From: Desulfobacter latus
Lineage (GTDB): Bacteria; Desulfobacterota; Desulfobacteria; Desulfobacterales; Desulfobacteraceae
DNA length: 64,000 bases
Reading direction: 5' to 3'
Assembly: GCF_013389365.1 (NCBI RefSeq)
Contig: NZ_JACADJ010000017.1
Location: 1 to 64,000, forward strand
The position numbers and the translations under genes were made by a program. How positions within the stretch are numbered: position 1 is the stretch's first letter; each line of letters begins with the position of its first letter. Under the pieces are notes generated by a model. That model ran no database searches, was not told the DNA's origin, and saw only the letters and a program-made list of their open reading frames with translations. Positions 17,119 through 25,760 of the stretch are shown piece by piece.

Positions 17119-17280
17119 AAATTAATTATCAAACAGGCTATAAGAAATAATCTAAAAACAGTATTGAATCAAGTGGTTGAAGATGCTGATGATACTATCA
17201 TTACACGCCGTGATTCAGAAGATGCAGTTGTGATGTCACTGGAAGCTTTCAATAGCTTCATGGAGACTTTTTACCTTTGA
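17119..17280 (+). pseudogene. Relic of a Phd/YefM-family antitoxin
   Basis: The frame ending at TGA 17278-17280 reads NLKTVLNQVVEDADDTIITRRDSEDAVVMSLEAFNSFMETFYL in pieces recognisable as YefM: a central ITRRDSEDAVVMSLEAFNS and the M-E-T-x-Y-L ending. The N-terminal strand-helix with its start codon is missing: the frame is closed by TGA at 17116 and has no start codon upstream of the homology. No RelE/YoeB toxin gene follows. The rest of 16838-17394 is AT-rich and shows nothing else I can support. Confidence 0.7.
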
Positions 17281-17394
17281 ATAATTGTTTTATTTATATT
17301 TGTGATTAAGTTTATTATCAAAGCCATGAGTTGGGCTGGATTATCATCATCATTCGGGCTCAACTCTCAACAAAAATGAAAGGAAGATTTAAAT

Positions 17395-17706
17395 ATGATA
17401 AATGTTACCAAGACGGCACAGGAACAGGTTAAACTCTATTTTGAGGGCAAAGAAATTACACCCATCAGAATTCTTCTCAATGGAGACGGATGTGCAGGGC
17501 CAAGTCTTGCCATGGCTTTGGACGAGAAAAAAGAGACGGATGCCGTGTTTACCTTTGATGGTGTGGAATACATCATGGATAAGGATCTGATGGAAAAAGC
17601 AAGTCCTGTGGATGTTGATTTTTCAGGTACGGGCTTTCGCCTTGAATCCAGCCTATTACCACCTGCCGGGTGCAAGGGGTGCGGTAGCGGCACATGCTGT
17701 AGCTAA
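17395..17706 (+). CDS. IscA/HesB-like small protein
   Basis: A 103-residue protein resembling the HesB/IscA-type fold: a central IRILLNGDGCAGPSLAMALDE, and a cysteine-rich tail GCKGCGSGTCC. Such proteins bind Fe-S clusters or iron; the Cys positions (one after the GDG, several at the tail) depart from the canonical C-x60-CxC spacing, so it is an atypical family member of the kind seen in sulfate reducers. AAAGGAAG lies 8 to 10 bases before the ATG. Single-gene unit ended by a strong terminator at 17716. The function is inferred. Confidence 0.7.
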   Translation: MINVTKTAQEQVKLYFEGKEITPIRILLNGDGCAGPSLAMALDEKKETDAVFTFDGVEYIMDKDLMEKASPVDVDFSGTGFRLESSLLPPAGCKGCGSGTCCS

Positions 17707-17715
17707 TGTTGGAAC

Positions 17716-17756
17716 AAAAAGTCCCCCGGATGCGCCTTGCATCAGGGGGGACTTTT
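17716..17756. terminator. Bidirectional rho-independent terminator
   Basis: AAAAAGTCCCCC, an inner GGATGCGCCTTGCATC part and GGGGGGACTTTT form a long G/C stem flanked by A and T runs, so it can stop transcription from both sides, chiefly the IscA-like gene. Confidence 0.8.
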
Positions 17757-17812
17757 CGTCCAACCACGGTTTTTGTTCAAGCAAGAATTAATTAAATAGT
17801 ATAGGAATTTCC

Positions 17813-17864
17813 AGTACCCAGCACCCAGTACCCAGCACCCAGCACCCACTACCCAGCACCTACC
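17813..17864. repeat. Short tandem repeat of CCCAGTA/CCCAGCA
   Basis: About seven copies of a degenerate 7-base unit (CCCAGTA, CCCAGCA, CCCACTA) between the IscA-like gene and the ppx-like gene. The unit reads TGGGTGC/TGGGTAC on the other strand. No coding frame is supported; it may be a slipped-strand microsatellite. Confidence 0.75.
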
Positions 17865-17904
17865 AGCCCGCCCAAAGGGCGCTAATTTAAAAAGTTTAAG
17901 TTTT

Positions 17905-18897
17905 TCAGGCCAGGATGTAATTCGGTTCTCTGAGTATATCCTCAGTCTGTACAGGTTCAATTGCAGGCGCATACATGTGTGTTTCCATGGACGGCGCCTG
18001 TATTCTCTGGTCATGCAACACGCGGACCATGCCGTCGGCAAGTCCCTGCATGGGGACATGGACTTTTTTGCACCGGCCCCAGGACATGGCTTTAATGTAG
18101 ATCCGTGCACCCGGAATAATAACGTCTGCCCGGTCAGGTTTCAAGTTAAAGCGTCTCATCCGTTCTTCCAGTCCATAATCGGCCAGTTCGTTTCGTATTT
18201 TTTTTATTTTTTTTCGCGTCACCCATGTCCCGGGACGACCCTTGGCCAGCTTAAACAGTTTGTTGATGTTACCACCACTGCCAATGGCCTCCACAGACTT
18301 GTGTCCCCGGGTAATTGTTTTTAACCAGGATTTCATAAGATCCCAGTCCTGCTGCCGGGCGCGGTTGTTGAGCAGACGGATGGTGCCTATATTGAAGGAA
18401 CGACTGGCCTGGACCCTGCCGTCACAGAACAACGTGATTTCCGTACTCCCGCCCCCCACATCGATAAACAATGCTGCTTTTTCTGATGATGTCATTATTT
18501 TATGGCGATTCTGAAAAAGGTAGCGGGCTTCCTGTCTGCCGTTAATAATTTCAATGTTTATACCGGTTTGTTCCCTGATTGTGCGGCATATCTGCCGGCC
18601 GTTATGGGCAGTTCTCATGGCCGAAGTGGCACAGGCCTTGAGCGCCACAGGCTGGTATGCATTAATAAGGTTTGCAAAACCGCCCATGGTTTTTGTCAGT
18701 TTGCAAGCCCGTTCATCCGAGATCGCACCCTGTAAAAAGGCATCTTCACCCAGGCGGATGGGCATACGCATCCAGGAAATTTTTTTTACCCGAAGTCCGA
18801 ACTCTTCTTCCGATACCATGGCTAAAAGCAGGCGGACGGCATTTGAACCGATGTCGATGGCGGCGTATCTTGTCATTGAATCCATAATGGTTGACAT
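17905..18897 (-). CDS. Ppx/GppA-family phosphatase (exopolyphosphatase-like)
   Basis: Up to 330 residues; the conserved part starts at TRYAAIDIGSNAVRLLL, so internal ATGs at 18885 or 18876 are also possible starts. The two phosphate-binding loops of the ASKHA fold are visible: AAIDIGSNAVRLL and LFIDVGGGSTEITL. It lacks the C-terminal HD-like domain of long Ppx/GppA proteins, matching the short form of about 300 residues. Expected reaction: release of phosphate from polyphosphate or pppGpp. It is divergent from an RHH-CHAD-ParA operon over 58 bases with a palindrome at 18905-18918; CHAD domains bind polyphosphate, which favours the exopolyphosphatase role. Confidence 0.85.
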   Translation of the reverse strand: MSTIMDSMTRYAAIDIGSNAVRLLLAMVSEEEFGLRVKKISWMRMPIRLGEDAFLQGAISDERACKLTKTMGGFANLINAYQPVALKACATSAMRTAHNGRQICRTIREQTGINIEIINGRQEARYLFQNRHKIMTSSEKAALFIDVGGGSTEITLFCDGRVQASRSFNIGTIRLLNNRARQQDWDLMKSWLKTITRGHKSVEAIGSGGNINKLFKLAKGRPGTWVTRKKIKKIRNELADYGLEERMRRFNLKPDRADVIIPGARIYIKAMSWGRCKKVHVPMQGLADGMVRVLHDQRIQAPSMETHMYAPAIEPVQTEDILREPNYILA

Positions 18898-18904
18898 CTT
18901 AATT

Positions 18905-18918
18905 TAATGACGTCATTA
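18905..18918. promoter_or_regulatory. Candidate operator: perfect 14-bp palindrome
   Basis: TAATGACGTCATTA lies in the 58-base divergent intergenic region between the ppx-like gene and the RHH gene. Its position and symmetry suit binding by a dimeric regulator; the adjacent ribbon-helix-helix protein is the obvious candidate (inference). Confidence 0.5.
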
Positions 18919-18955
18919 TATCAAGGGGTGAAACAAGGACTAACAAGGATCTAAC

Positions 18956-19117
18956 ATGGTAAAACCCAAAAAGGTGAATACGTCCCTAAGGCTTGAAAAA
19001 AAGGTACTCAAGGTGCTTAAAATTCTTGCCATTGAAAAAGAAACCAGCGTTCAGGCCATTATTGAAAACTTGATCTATGAATACATTGAAAAGAACAAGG
19101 AAAAATCAAAACAATGA
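18956..19117 (+). CDS. Small ribbon-helix-helix protein
   Basis: A 53-residue basic protein beginning MVKPKKVNTSLRLEKKVLKV, i.e. a short strand followed by two helices, the ribbon-helix-helix (Arc/MetJ/ParD) pattern, with a lysine-rich tail. AAGGAT precedes the ATG by 5 bases. Its stop overlaps the CHAD gene start as ATGA (19114-19117), so it is coupled to that gene. Likely a DNA-binding autoregulator of this operon and perhaps of the divergent ppx-like gene; no toxin is adjacent, so I do not call it an antitoxin. Confidence 0.7.
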   Translation: MVKPKKVNTSLRLEKKVLKVLKILAIEKETSVQAIIENLIYEYIEKNKEKSKQ

Positions 19118-20658
19118 ATCTTCCTGCTTCACAAACGTTTATGCTGTCGGCCGGCATTAATGTCAAAAAAATCAATACCATACTAAAAGATGCAAACATG
19201 ACCCTGGCAGGCAATGCATGTGAGCCCGAAGCGGGGACCGTTCTGGATACCTTTGATGCGGCGGTTCACAAGTCAGACGCCCTTTTAATCCAGACGGCAT
19301 CCGATCTGGTCACGATCTGCTGGTCAGGAGATGTAATCGCACAGGCTGCGCCGGAATCCGAATGGCAGTTTGCCCGGGATCTTCCCCAGGGGCCTGTCAG
19401 GGATCTGTTATTGGATCTGTCGCCTTTGCGGGCGTTTATACCGGAAGCTCAAGTGAGCATTGTTCGGGATATATTCAGTCTTTTGGATGACGAGCAAAAA
19501 ACCTGCTGCCGCGTTGAAACGGTCAGTTTGAGCCGTGGGGGAAATACCTGGTCCTGGCTACGGACTCGTCCCATGCGTGGTTACAAGGACAGCCATGCGC
19601 TGATATGCGATATTTTGAAAAAAATGGAAAAATCTGAGCTTCCGGCAGAGGTGCTTAAACTGAAGGTTTCAGATTATACATCCAAGCCGGTTATTCGCTT
19701 GTCTGAAAATGACCCTGCCAGGAAAAGCCTCTGTACGATTGTTCAGGCATTTTTGCAGGTAACACGGCGCAACGAACCCGGACTGATCAATGATTTGGAC
19801 ACTGAGTTTCTTCACCAGTGGCGGGTCAGTCTGCGCAAAGTACGTTCCGTACTCACCCTGTTCAAAGGCGTGGTGGCCACTGAAACCCTCGACCGGTTGA
19901 AGCAGGATTTCAGGGATATTATGCAGGATACCAACCTGATGCGGGACCGGGATGTTTATCTCTTATCCAAGGACGATTATTTTGCCCTGGTGCCGCCCCA
20001 GGCCCACCCGGGTCTTGGGGTTCTTTTTGAACTATTGCAACAGGAGCGGGATGAGGCCTTTGAAAAAGTTAAGACCATGCTTGAATCCAAGGCCTACAAA
20101 AAACAAATAAAATCCATTCAAAAATTATTTGAAAATCCCAAAGACTTGCCCAAAGGCCCCAAGGCCGATGCCCCGTCCAAGGCGTTTGCAGCAGATCTGG
20201 TTTTGAAGCGATATAAAAAGGTGTGTACGCTTGCCGGGAGTATAACCGATAAAACCCCGGATGAGACCATTCATGAACTGCGCATCCAGTGCAAAAAATT
20301 GCGGTACCTGATTGAATCGGCCCAGCCTTTATTTGACGTCAAACAGGTAAAATCCCTGCTTAAAACCCTTAAAGGATTGCAGGCGCATCTGGGAAGTTTC
20401 AATGACCAGTCTGTCCAGCAGGCCACCCTGGCCCAGTGCCTTGACCGTTACCCGGACACCGCGCCCAATGCCAAGGCCCTGGCCGAAAGCATCGGGGCGT
20501 TGACGGCCATGCTTTATCGCAAACAGCTGGAAGAACGCCGGCTGATTATTGAAAATCTGTCCCGGTTTTACAGTCCGGAGACACAGGATGCGTTTAATGC
20601 CCTGTTTGATTTAAAAAACACAGCGACGAAACAAGCCAATACCCAGGTTGATTCATAA
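19114..20658 (+). CDS. CHAD domain protein with divergent N-terminal (CYTH-like) region
   Basis: 514 residues. The CHAD domain occupies roughly 200-500 with the conserved histidine/basic helices FLHQWRVSLRKVRSVLTLFK and IHELRIQCKKLRYLIESA, which in studied CHAD proteins line a positively charged channel that binds inorganic polyphosphate. The first about 190 residues may be a degenerate CYTH (triphosphate tunnel) domain, but the hallmark ExExK is not seen, so I leave that open. Coupled by ATGA to the RHH gene and followed 15 bases later by a ParA-like ATPase. Context with Ppx suggests polyphosphate granule biology. Confidence 0.85.
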   Translation: MNLPASQTFMLSAGINVKKINTILKDANMTLAGNACEPEAGTVLDTFDAAVHKSDALLIQTASDLVTICWSGDVIAQAAPESEWQFARDLPQGPVRDLLLDLSPLRAFIPEAQVSIVRDIFSLLDDEQKTCCRVETVSLSRGGNTWSWLRTRPMRGYKDSHALICDILKKMEKSELPAEVLKLKVSDYTSKPVIRLSENDPARKSLCTIVQAFLQVTRRNEPGLINDLDTEFLHQWRVSLRKVRSVLTLFKGVVATETLDRLKQDFRDIMQDTNLMRDRDVYLLSKDDYFALVPPQAHPGLGVLFELLQQERDEAFEKVKTMLESKAYKKQIKSIQKLFENPKDLPKGPKADAPSKAFAADLVLKRYKKVCTLAGSITDKTPDETIHELRIQCKKLRYLIESAQPLFDVKQVKSLLKTLKGLQAHLGSFNDQSVQQATLAQCLDRYPDTAPNAKALAESIGALTAMLYRKQLEERRLIIENLSRFYSPETQDAFNALFDLKNTATKQANTQVDS

Positions 20659-20673
20659 GGAGATATTATTTTC

Positions 20674-21420
20674 GTGAAACTTATAGCTTGTTATTCCAAC
20701 AAAGGCGGTGTGGGAAAAACCGCAGCCTCGGTCAACCTGGCGTATGCCAGTGCGTTAAGCGGCAACCGGACACTTTTGTGCGACCTTGATCCCCAGGGGG
20801 CCTCGGGGTTTTATTTTCGGGTGAAGCCATCCGAAAAATTGAAAAGTAATATTTTTTTTGAAGGTACGAAAAAATTTGCAAATGCCATCAGAGAAACTGA
20901 TTTTCATAATCTGGATCTTTTACCGGCCAACATAAGTTTCAGGGATTTTGATATTTTTCTGTCCCGAATGAAAAAGAGTCGCTCCAGGCTGAATAAAGCG
21001 TTGAAGCCGGTTGATGGCGAATATGACATGATTCTCCTGGACTGCCCCCCCAATATTTCACTGCTTTCGGAAAATGTTTTTAAGGTGGCCGACGGTATTG
21101 TCGTACCGGTGATCCCCACCACCCTCTCCCAAAGAACCCTTAAACAACTGTACGAATTTTTCAAAGAACAGGGGTATCAGGCATCCAAGATCTTCCCGTT
21201 TTTTTCCATGGTCCAGCAGAGTAAGTCCTTGCACCTTGAGACCATGGAAGCGATTCGGACCGGGAATAAACAGGTGCTGAACACCTGGATACCTTTTTCC
21301 ACACATATCGAGCGCATGGGCATCCACAGAGCTCCGGCCCTGTCCTATGGCGAAAAGGAAGAGGCGGTGGCAGCCTACGCACAATTGTGGCAGGAGGTTC
21401 AGAGATTGTTTGTGCATTAG
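20674..21420 (+). CDS. ParA/Soj-family ATPase
   Basis: A 248-residue MinD/ParA-type ATPase with deviant Walker A SNKGGVGKTAASVNLA at the N terminus, CDLDPQGASGFYF (switch I) and ILLDCPPNISLL (Walker B). Translation starts at GTG 20674 preceded by AAGGAGA. No ParB or parS is nearby, so this is an orphan ParA of the type that positions intracellular cargo (chemoreceptor arrays, carboxysomes, granules). Its place behind a CHAD gene suggests that the cargo could be polyphosphate granules; that is inference. Confidence 0.88.
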   Translation: MKLIACYSNKGGVGKTAASVNLAYASALSGNRTLLCDLDPQGASGFYFRVKPSEKLKSNIFFEGTKKFANAIRETDFHNLDLLPANISFRDFDIFLSRMKKSRSRLNKALKPVDGEYDMILLDCPPNISLLSENVFKVADGIVVPVIPTTLSQRTLKQLYEFFKEQGYQASKIFPFFSMVQQSKSLHLETMEAIRTGNKQVLNTWIPFSTHIERMGIHRAPALSYGEKEEAVAAYAQLWQEVQRLFVH

Positions 21421-21474
21421 GGACTGGGGAAAAAATTGATGTAACACTTAGTGACACAGGAGACATCATTTGAT

Positions 21475-22626
21475 ATGACGATCTGGCAATGCACCATGTG
21501 CTCTACGACTATGGACCAGGAGGAACAGCCTGAACAGTGCAGCAGTTGCGGGGCTGACAACCGCGTTATTCTTGATAAGGAAACCGTTCCCCAAACCCTT
21601 GAAGCGGTTCGGGACAGGGCAAGAAAAAATCTTAAAGGGGTTTGTGCGGCCTACCCCGCCTGTGACGGCAATTTTGATAAGATCTGCCAGAAAGAGGCCT
21701 ATGGCAAACCCATTGGATTCGGCGGTGCCGGTGCAGGCTTCTCCTTTCGAGCAAATGTTGCATGCCTTGAGACGCTGCGCCTTAAGTTAAGGGTGGTGGG
21801 GGAACATACCGAACCTGACACCTCTTGCACATTTTTAGACACAACGTTGGATTTTCCGGTCATGGCAGCTTCCACGGCAGGTGCTGAGCGCTACAACAAT
21901 GCCATCAGTGAAGAAGATTTTTGCAGGGCTGTGATCCGGGGCTGTAGAGATGCCGGTACCATAGGCTGGCGGGGGGATACGTTTTTTTATACCCCGGATG
22001 ATAACCCCGCACTCAGCGCCATAAAAAAAGAAGGTGTACCGGCGGTTCCCATCTTCAAACCCAGATCCCAGGATGTCCTCAAACGGCTTTTTATCATGGC
22101 CGAAGAACTGGGATGCCCTGCGCTTGGTGTGGATCTTGACGGATGCGGGTCTACCATTATGGCCCGGCATAAGCAGGCGGTATTCCGTAAAAGCGTTAAA
22201 GATATCAAAGAACTGGTCCGGGCCACGTCGCTGCCCTTTATTGCCAAAGGGATTATGACGGTGGAGGATGCCTTAAGCTGTGCGGATGCCGGTGTCAAGG
22301 TGGTGGGGGTGTCAAATCATGGCGGCCGGGTGCTTGATGCAACGCCGGGAGTGGCAGAGGTGCTTCCGGATATTGCCAAGCAGCTTAAAGGCCAGGTCAC
22401 CATCACGGCAGATGGTGGGGTCAGGACCGGCTATGATGTGCTTAAGATGCTGGCTCTGGGCGCTGATTTCGTTCTTCTGGGCAGGGATGTGATCCGGGCC
22501 GCCCTAGGTGCAGGTTCCCTGGGCGTCGGAATACACATGGAACACGTTCGCAAGATATTGAAAAAAGCCATGTTTATGACCGGGGTCAGCACCATCGCCG
22601 AAATTGATTCATCCATTTTGTGCTGA
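21475..22626 (+). CDS. FMN-dependent alpha-hydroxy acid oxidase-like protein with rubredoxin-like N terminus
   Basis: About 383 residues from ATG 21475 (AGGAGA 10 bases upstream; an in-frame GTG at 21451 precedes the ribosome site and is less likely). The N-terminal 30 residues carry two CxxC knuckles (WQCTMC and CSSCGA), a rubredoxin-like or zinc-ribbon domain. The rest is a TIM barrel of the lactate oxidase/isopentenyl-diphosphate isomerase type: VVGVSNHGGRVLDATPG with the catalytic His, then ITADGGVRTGYDVLKMLALGAD and LLGRD for FMN phosphate. Substrate is unknown; the metal domain suggests electron transfer to a rubredoxin-type partner instead of oxygen. Stands alone 54 bases after the ParA gene. 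Confidence 0.85.
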   Translation: MTIWQCTMCSTTMDQEEQPEQCSSCGADNRVILDKETVPQTLEAVRDRARKNLKGVCAAYPACDGNFDKICQKEAYGKPIGFGGAGAGFSFRANVACLETLRLKLRVVGEHTEPDTSCTFLDTTLDFPVMAASTAGAERYNNAISEEDFCRAVIRGCRDAGTIGWRGDTFFYTPDDNPALSAIKKEGVPAVPIFKPRSQDVLKRLFIMAEELGCPALGVDLDGCGSTIMARHKQAVFRKSVKDIKELVRATSLPFIAKGIMTVEDALSCADAGVKVVGVSNHGGRVLDATPGVAEVLPDIAKQLKGQVTITADGGVRTGYDVLKMLALGADFVLLGRDVIRAALGAGSLGVGIHMEHVRKILKKAMFMTGVSTIAEIDSSILC

Positions 22627-22680
22627 GCAAATATCAGGAACGTCCTGATGGATGGTGTTTAAACAGGCCCTTAAAACAGA

Positions 22681-25422
22681 TTAAAATAAAATTGTTTTAT
22701 CAGGGACTGGCTCGGGTTTGCCATGGTAAAATCCTTGTTGATAATTAACCCCAAGGGATTTTGTTTTAGCTGAAAGCGACTCACTGGAGATGAACTCTGC
22801 GATGGTTTTCATCTGAAGTTTGTTTGCATAAGAGACAATAGAGTTAACAACATCAACGGCCCGCTCATCTTTGGTGATCAATTTGATGATACTGCCGTCA
22901 ATTTTGATATAATCTGCTTTGATTTTCAGCAGATAATCAAAGTTGGAGTATCCTGTACCAAAATCATCAATGGCAATTTTTGCGCCGGCATTTTTAAATT
23001 TGTAAATAATCTCTGTTGCACCGGCGAAGGAGGTCAGGCTTTCCGACTCCACAAGTTCAAGTATCATGCGTGACATGATGTTTTTATTAACCGCATAGTC
23101 ATAAATAAAGGCCATGGTCTCGCTGTTCTGGATATCCTCCATCGAAATATTGATACTGAATCTACTGTCATCGTCGATAAATGTGTCTATGGTCTTTTTT
23201 ACCATGATTTTGGTCAATGCCGGATAAAACCGGGTCTGTTTGCTGATATCAAGGAACTGTTCCGGGGCAATTATGCCGCCATCCGTGTCCTTGATACGCA
23301 TCAGGCTTTCAAATTTTGGTCTGCCGGCACCTGTGATCGGTTGGAAAAACGGCACGACCCGGTCTTCATCAATGGCACTGTTGAGCATTTTTACAACCCG
23401 GATATTTTGCTCATATATCTTGCTGTTATCCACTTTTAAAGGATCGTAGGCATAATGATCGATATTGTTTGCTTTTGCAAACTGCAATGCCGCATCTGCA
23501 TGGGCCATAATATTGCCTGAGCCATGCGCATAACCTGTGATGACACTGATCATTAACTCCTTGTTCTCGATAATGAAGGTCTCTTTAACAATATCCTTAA
23601 GTGCTGTTTCAACATCAATGATAAAGAGATTTTTATCACTTTGGGTGGAGAATACGGCAAATACATCAGAGTGAAGCCTGTAGATAAAATAGCGGTACAG
23701 ATGTATATGATTCGAAAGCCTTGAAGCAAATATTTTGAGAACTTCATCGCCGATCTTCATCCCGTATGTTTCATTTATTTTATGAAAGTCGTCTATATCA
23801 ATGATAGCAAGATCTGCTGATTTGGCTTTTTTTATCTCCATCAGCAGACTGTTTCTGTTGTTCAATGCGGTCAAAGAATCATAATTGAGGTATTTTTGAA
23901 GCTGGGATTTATTTTCAAACACTTCGGTGACATCATGGCTGATTGAAATATATTTAATCACTTTGCCGTCTTTATCTTTAAACGGCACAATGGTCGATTC
24001 CTGAAAAAAATATCCCCTGTCTTTTTTGAGATTTTTAAAGATCCCACGCCAGGTTTTTCCCTTTGTAATGGTCGCCCACAGTTCCTGGTAGGTTGAGGCC
24101 GGGTTATCCGGATGGCTGAGTTGACTGTGAGTCGCATTCATTAACTCTTCTCTATTAAATCCTGTGACCTCACACATTTCGTCATTCACATGAATAATAT
24201 TTCCGTTCAGATCAGTAATACTGACAATTGCGCTTTTGTCTATCACTGTTTTGTACTGCAGTAGATCACTGAGAAATTGTTTCTGCTCAGACTCAATTTT
24301 TCGGATTCTGTTGTAAATAAAAAGAGACACCATCAGCGTAAGGACAAAAAGAGAGATGATAATCAGGCTGTTTTTTATTATCTCATGTTTGAGAAGTGAA
24401 CTGCTTATTTCCTCCACCGTTCCCACAAGGTCATAGAAATTTTCAAAATAAAATCCAGAGCCTAAAATCCAGTCCCAGTCAGGGATATATACCAGATACG
24501 ATATTTTTTCAGCCGCTATGGTCAGTCCGGGAATTTCCCAGTAGTAGGTGCTGAAGCCACTACCTTTGGATAATGCGATATCAACAAACTCTTTGATAAC
24601 CAATTTGTTGTTTGCGCCGCGGAATGTTTTCAGATCCGTATGATATATATTGGGGTCAATGTGAAAAATTGTTTTATAATCGGTTGAAAATATCCAGAAA
24701 TAGCCATAATTTTCATAGCCGAACCTGTCCCCGGCAATAAATTCCAGGATTTCCTGTTTTCCCTGTTCATTCAGACTCTCCATGTAGTATCCCGTGCCGA
24801 TAATGATATCAAATGCCGTGTTGTATACGGCATACCCGAGCTTTTTGTAGGGTTTATCCCCCTCGCCCGGTTTATAGTACATGTAAGTTTGCATGGCAGA
24901 TCCGCTGCCTTTTACCTCTTCAAGAAATTTTATGAAATCAGGGAACTTTTTTCTCTGGGAATCAATATTTTTGCCGACCAGTTCCGGCCTCCCGCCGTGG
25001 TGCTTGAAAGTACCGTCTCCGGATATAATATAAAAATAGCCCGACTTGTTGGCCCAGTTAAAAGATGTGATCATGTTGTTTATATGTGTTTTATACTGAT
25101 CCTCTTTATGGGTCATGTATACATTTTCAATAAAATCTTCCGCCGAATGGACCTGGTCTTTAAGATTCTGCTTGGCCGCTTTGATGATAGCGTTCTTTGT
25201 GGCGGATATGCGTTTGGTCAGCCGTTCAACTTCGTTTTTGATAAGTTTTTTTTGCTGATCAATATAAAAAGTTCGAAGCCCTTCCTTATTTTTTTGGCTG
25301 AATTGCGTAAAAATGCTATGCATATCCCACAGAATGACCCCGGAAAATACGGATGCGATTGTAAGTGCTGTAATTAGTGAAATGTTGGAAATTCTAGTTT
25401 TCATCATGGCAGCTATTTCCAT
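22681..25422 (-). CDS. Membrane Cache-PAS-GGDEF(degenerate)-EAL signalling protein
   Basis: 913 residues. TM1 about 15-35, a periplasmic Cache sensor (about 40-345, with SGYFYIISGDGTFKHH and repeated YWEIPG/IIGTGYY motifs), TM2 about 352-373, a PAS domain (about 390-505), a GGDEF-like domain and an EAL domain (about 680-905). The diguanylate cyclase signature is lost (YRLHSDVF in place of GGDEF), so no c-di-GMP synthesis is expected. The EAL domain reads FESLMRI for EALLR but keeps MILELVESE, IAIDDFGTGYSNF and YIKIDGSII, so phosphodiesterase activity is plausible, with the degenerate GGDEF as possible GTP sensor. A start at either of two internal ATGs (25407, 25404) is possible. Confidence 0.88.
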   Translation of the reverse strand: MEIAAMMKTRISNISLITALTIASVFSGVILWDMHSIFTQFSQKNKEGLRTFYIDQQKKLIKNEVERLTKRISATKNAIIKAAKQNLKDQVHSAEDFIENVYMTHKEDQYKTHINNMITSFNWANKSGYFYIISGDGTFKHHGGRPELVGKNIDSQRKKFPDFIKFLEEVKGSGSAMQTYMYYKPGEGDKPYKKLGYAVYNTAFDIIIGTGYYMESLNEQGKQEILEFIAGDRFGYENYGYFWIFSTDYKTIFHIDPNIYHTDLKTFRGANNKLVIKEFVDIALSKGSGFSTYYWEIPGLTIAAEKISYLVYIPDWDWILGSGFYFENFYDLVGTVEEISSSLLKHEIIKNSLIIISLFVLTLMVSLFIYNRIRKIESEQKQFLSDLLQYKTVIDKSAIVSITDLNGNIIHVNDEMCEVTGFNREELMNATHSQLSHPDNPASTYQELWATITKGKTWRGIFKNLKKDRGYFFQESTIVPFKDKDGKVIKYISISHDVTEVFENKSQLQKYLNYDSLTALNNRNSLLMEIKKAKSADLAIIDIDDFHKINETYGMKIGDEVLKIFASRLSNHIHLYRYFIYRLHSDVFAVFSTQSDKNLFIIDVETALKDIVKETFIIENKELMISVITGYAHGSGNIMAHADAALQFAKANNIDHYAYDPLKVDNSKIYEQNIRVVKMLNSAIDEDRVVPFFQPITGAGRPKFESLMRIKDTDGGIIAPEQFLDISKQTRFYPALTKIMVKKTIDTFIDDDSRFSINISMEDIQNSETMAFIYDYAVNKNIMSRMILELVESESLTSFAGATEIIYKFKNAGAKIAIDDFGTGYSNFDYLLKIKADYIKIDGSIIKLITKDERAVDVVNSIVSYANKLQMKTIAEFISSESLSAKTKSLGVNYQQGFYHGKPEPVPDKTILF

Positions 25423-25508
25423 TTACCAAAACATTTCACCAACAAATGGTAATGATTTGGCATCAGGGGTACATTATGCGTAATGGTCTAGGTATGCCAT
25501 TTTAATAG

Positions 25509-25733
25509 CTGAATGAACAAAATCAGTCAATAGTACATATTTTCGGCACAGGCGGCGGCCGGCGTACAGCCGAAGAGCAGGGCATCAAGTACCTGGGTAA
25601 TATTCCTTTGGATCCGGCATTGGTTGCCCTGGGCGATGCCGGTCGTTCCATGCAGGCGGAAAAGCTGTCTTCCCCTGTGACCAAGGCATTCCACACCCTG
25701 GCGGAAGAAGTGGTCCGCCGGAACCGGTCATAA
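25509..25733 (+). pseudogene. C-terminal fragment of an Mrp/ApbC (NBP35-type) Fe-S cluster carrier
   Basis: The frame that stops at TAA 25731-25733 encodes IFGTGGGRRTAEEQGIKYLG then NIPLDPALVALGDAGRS, the C-terminal part of Mrp-family P-loop ATPases. The Walker A half and the CxxC cluster-binding motif are absent: the frame is closed by TAG at 25506 and the sequence before IFGTGGG is not Mrp-like. A stranded relic between two minus-strand genes. Confidence 0.8.
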
Positions 25734-25760
25734 TGGTCATGGCATTATAAGACCCATTCC

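Noticed and set aside
17813-17864. CRISPR-like short repeats
   Set aside because: Seven-base tandem units without spacers; a microsatellite.
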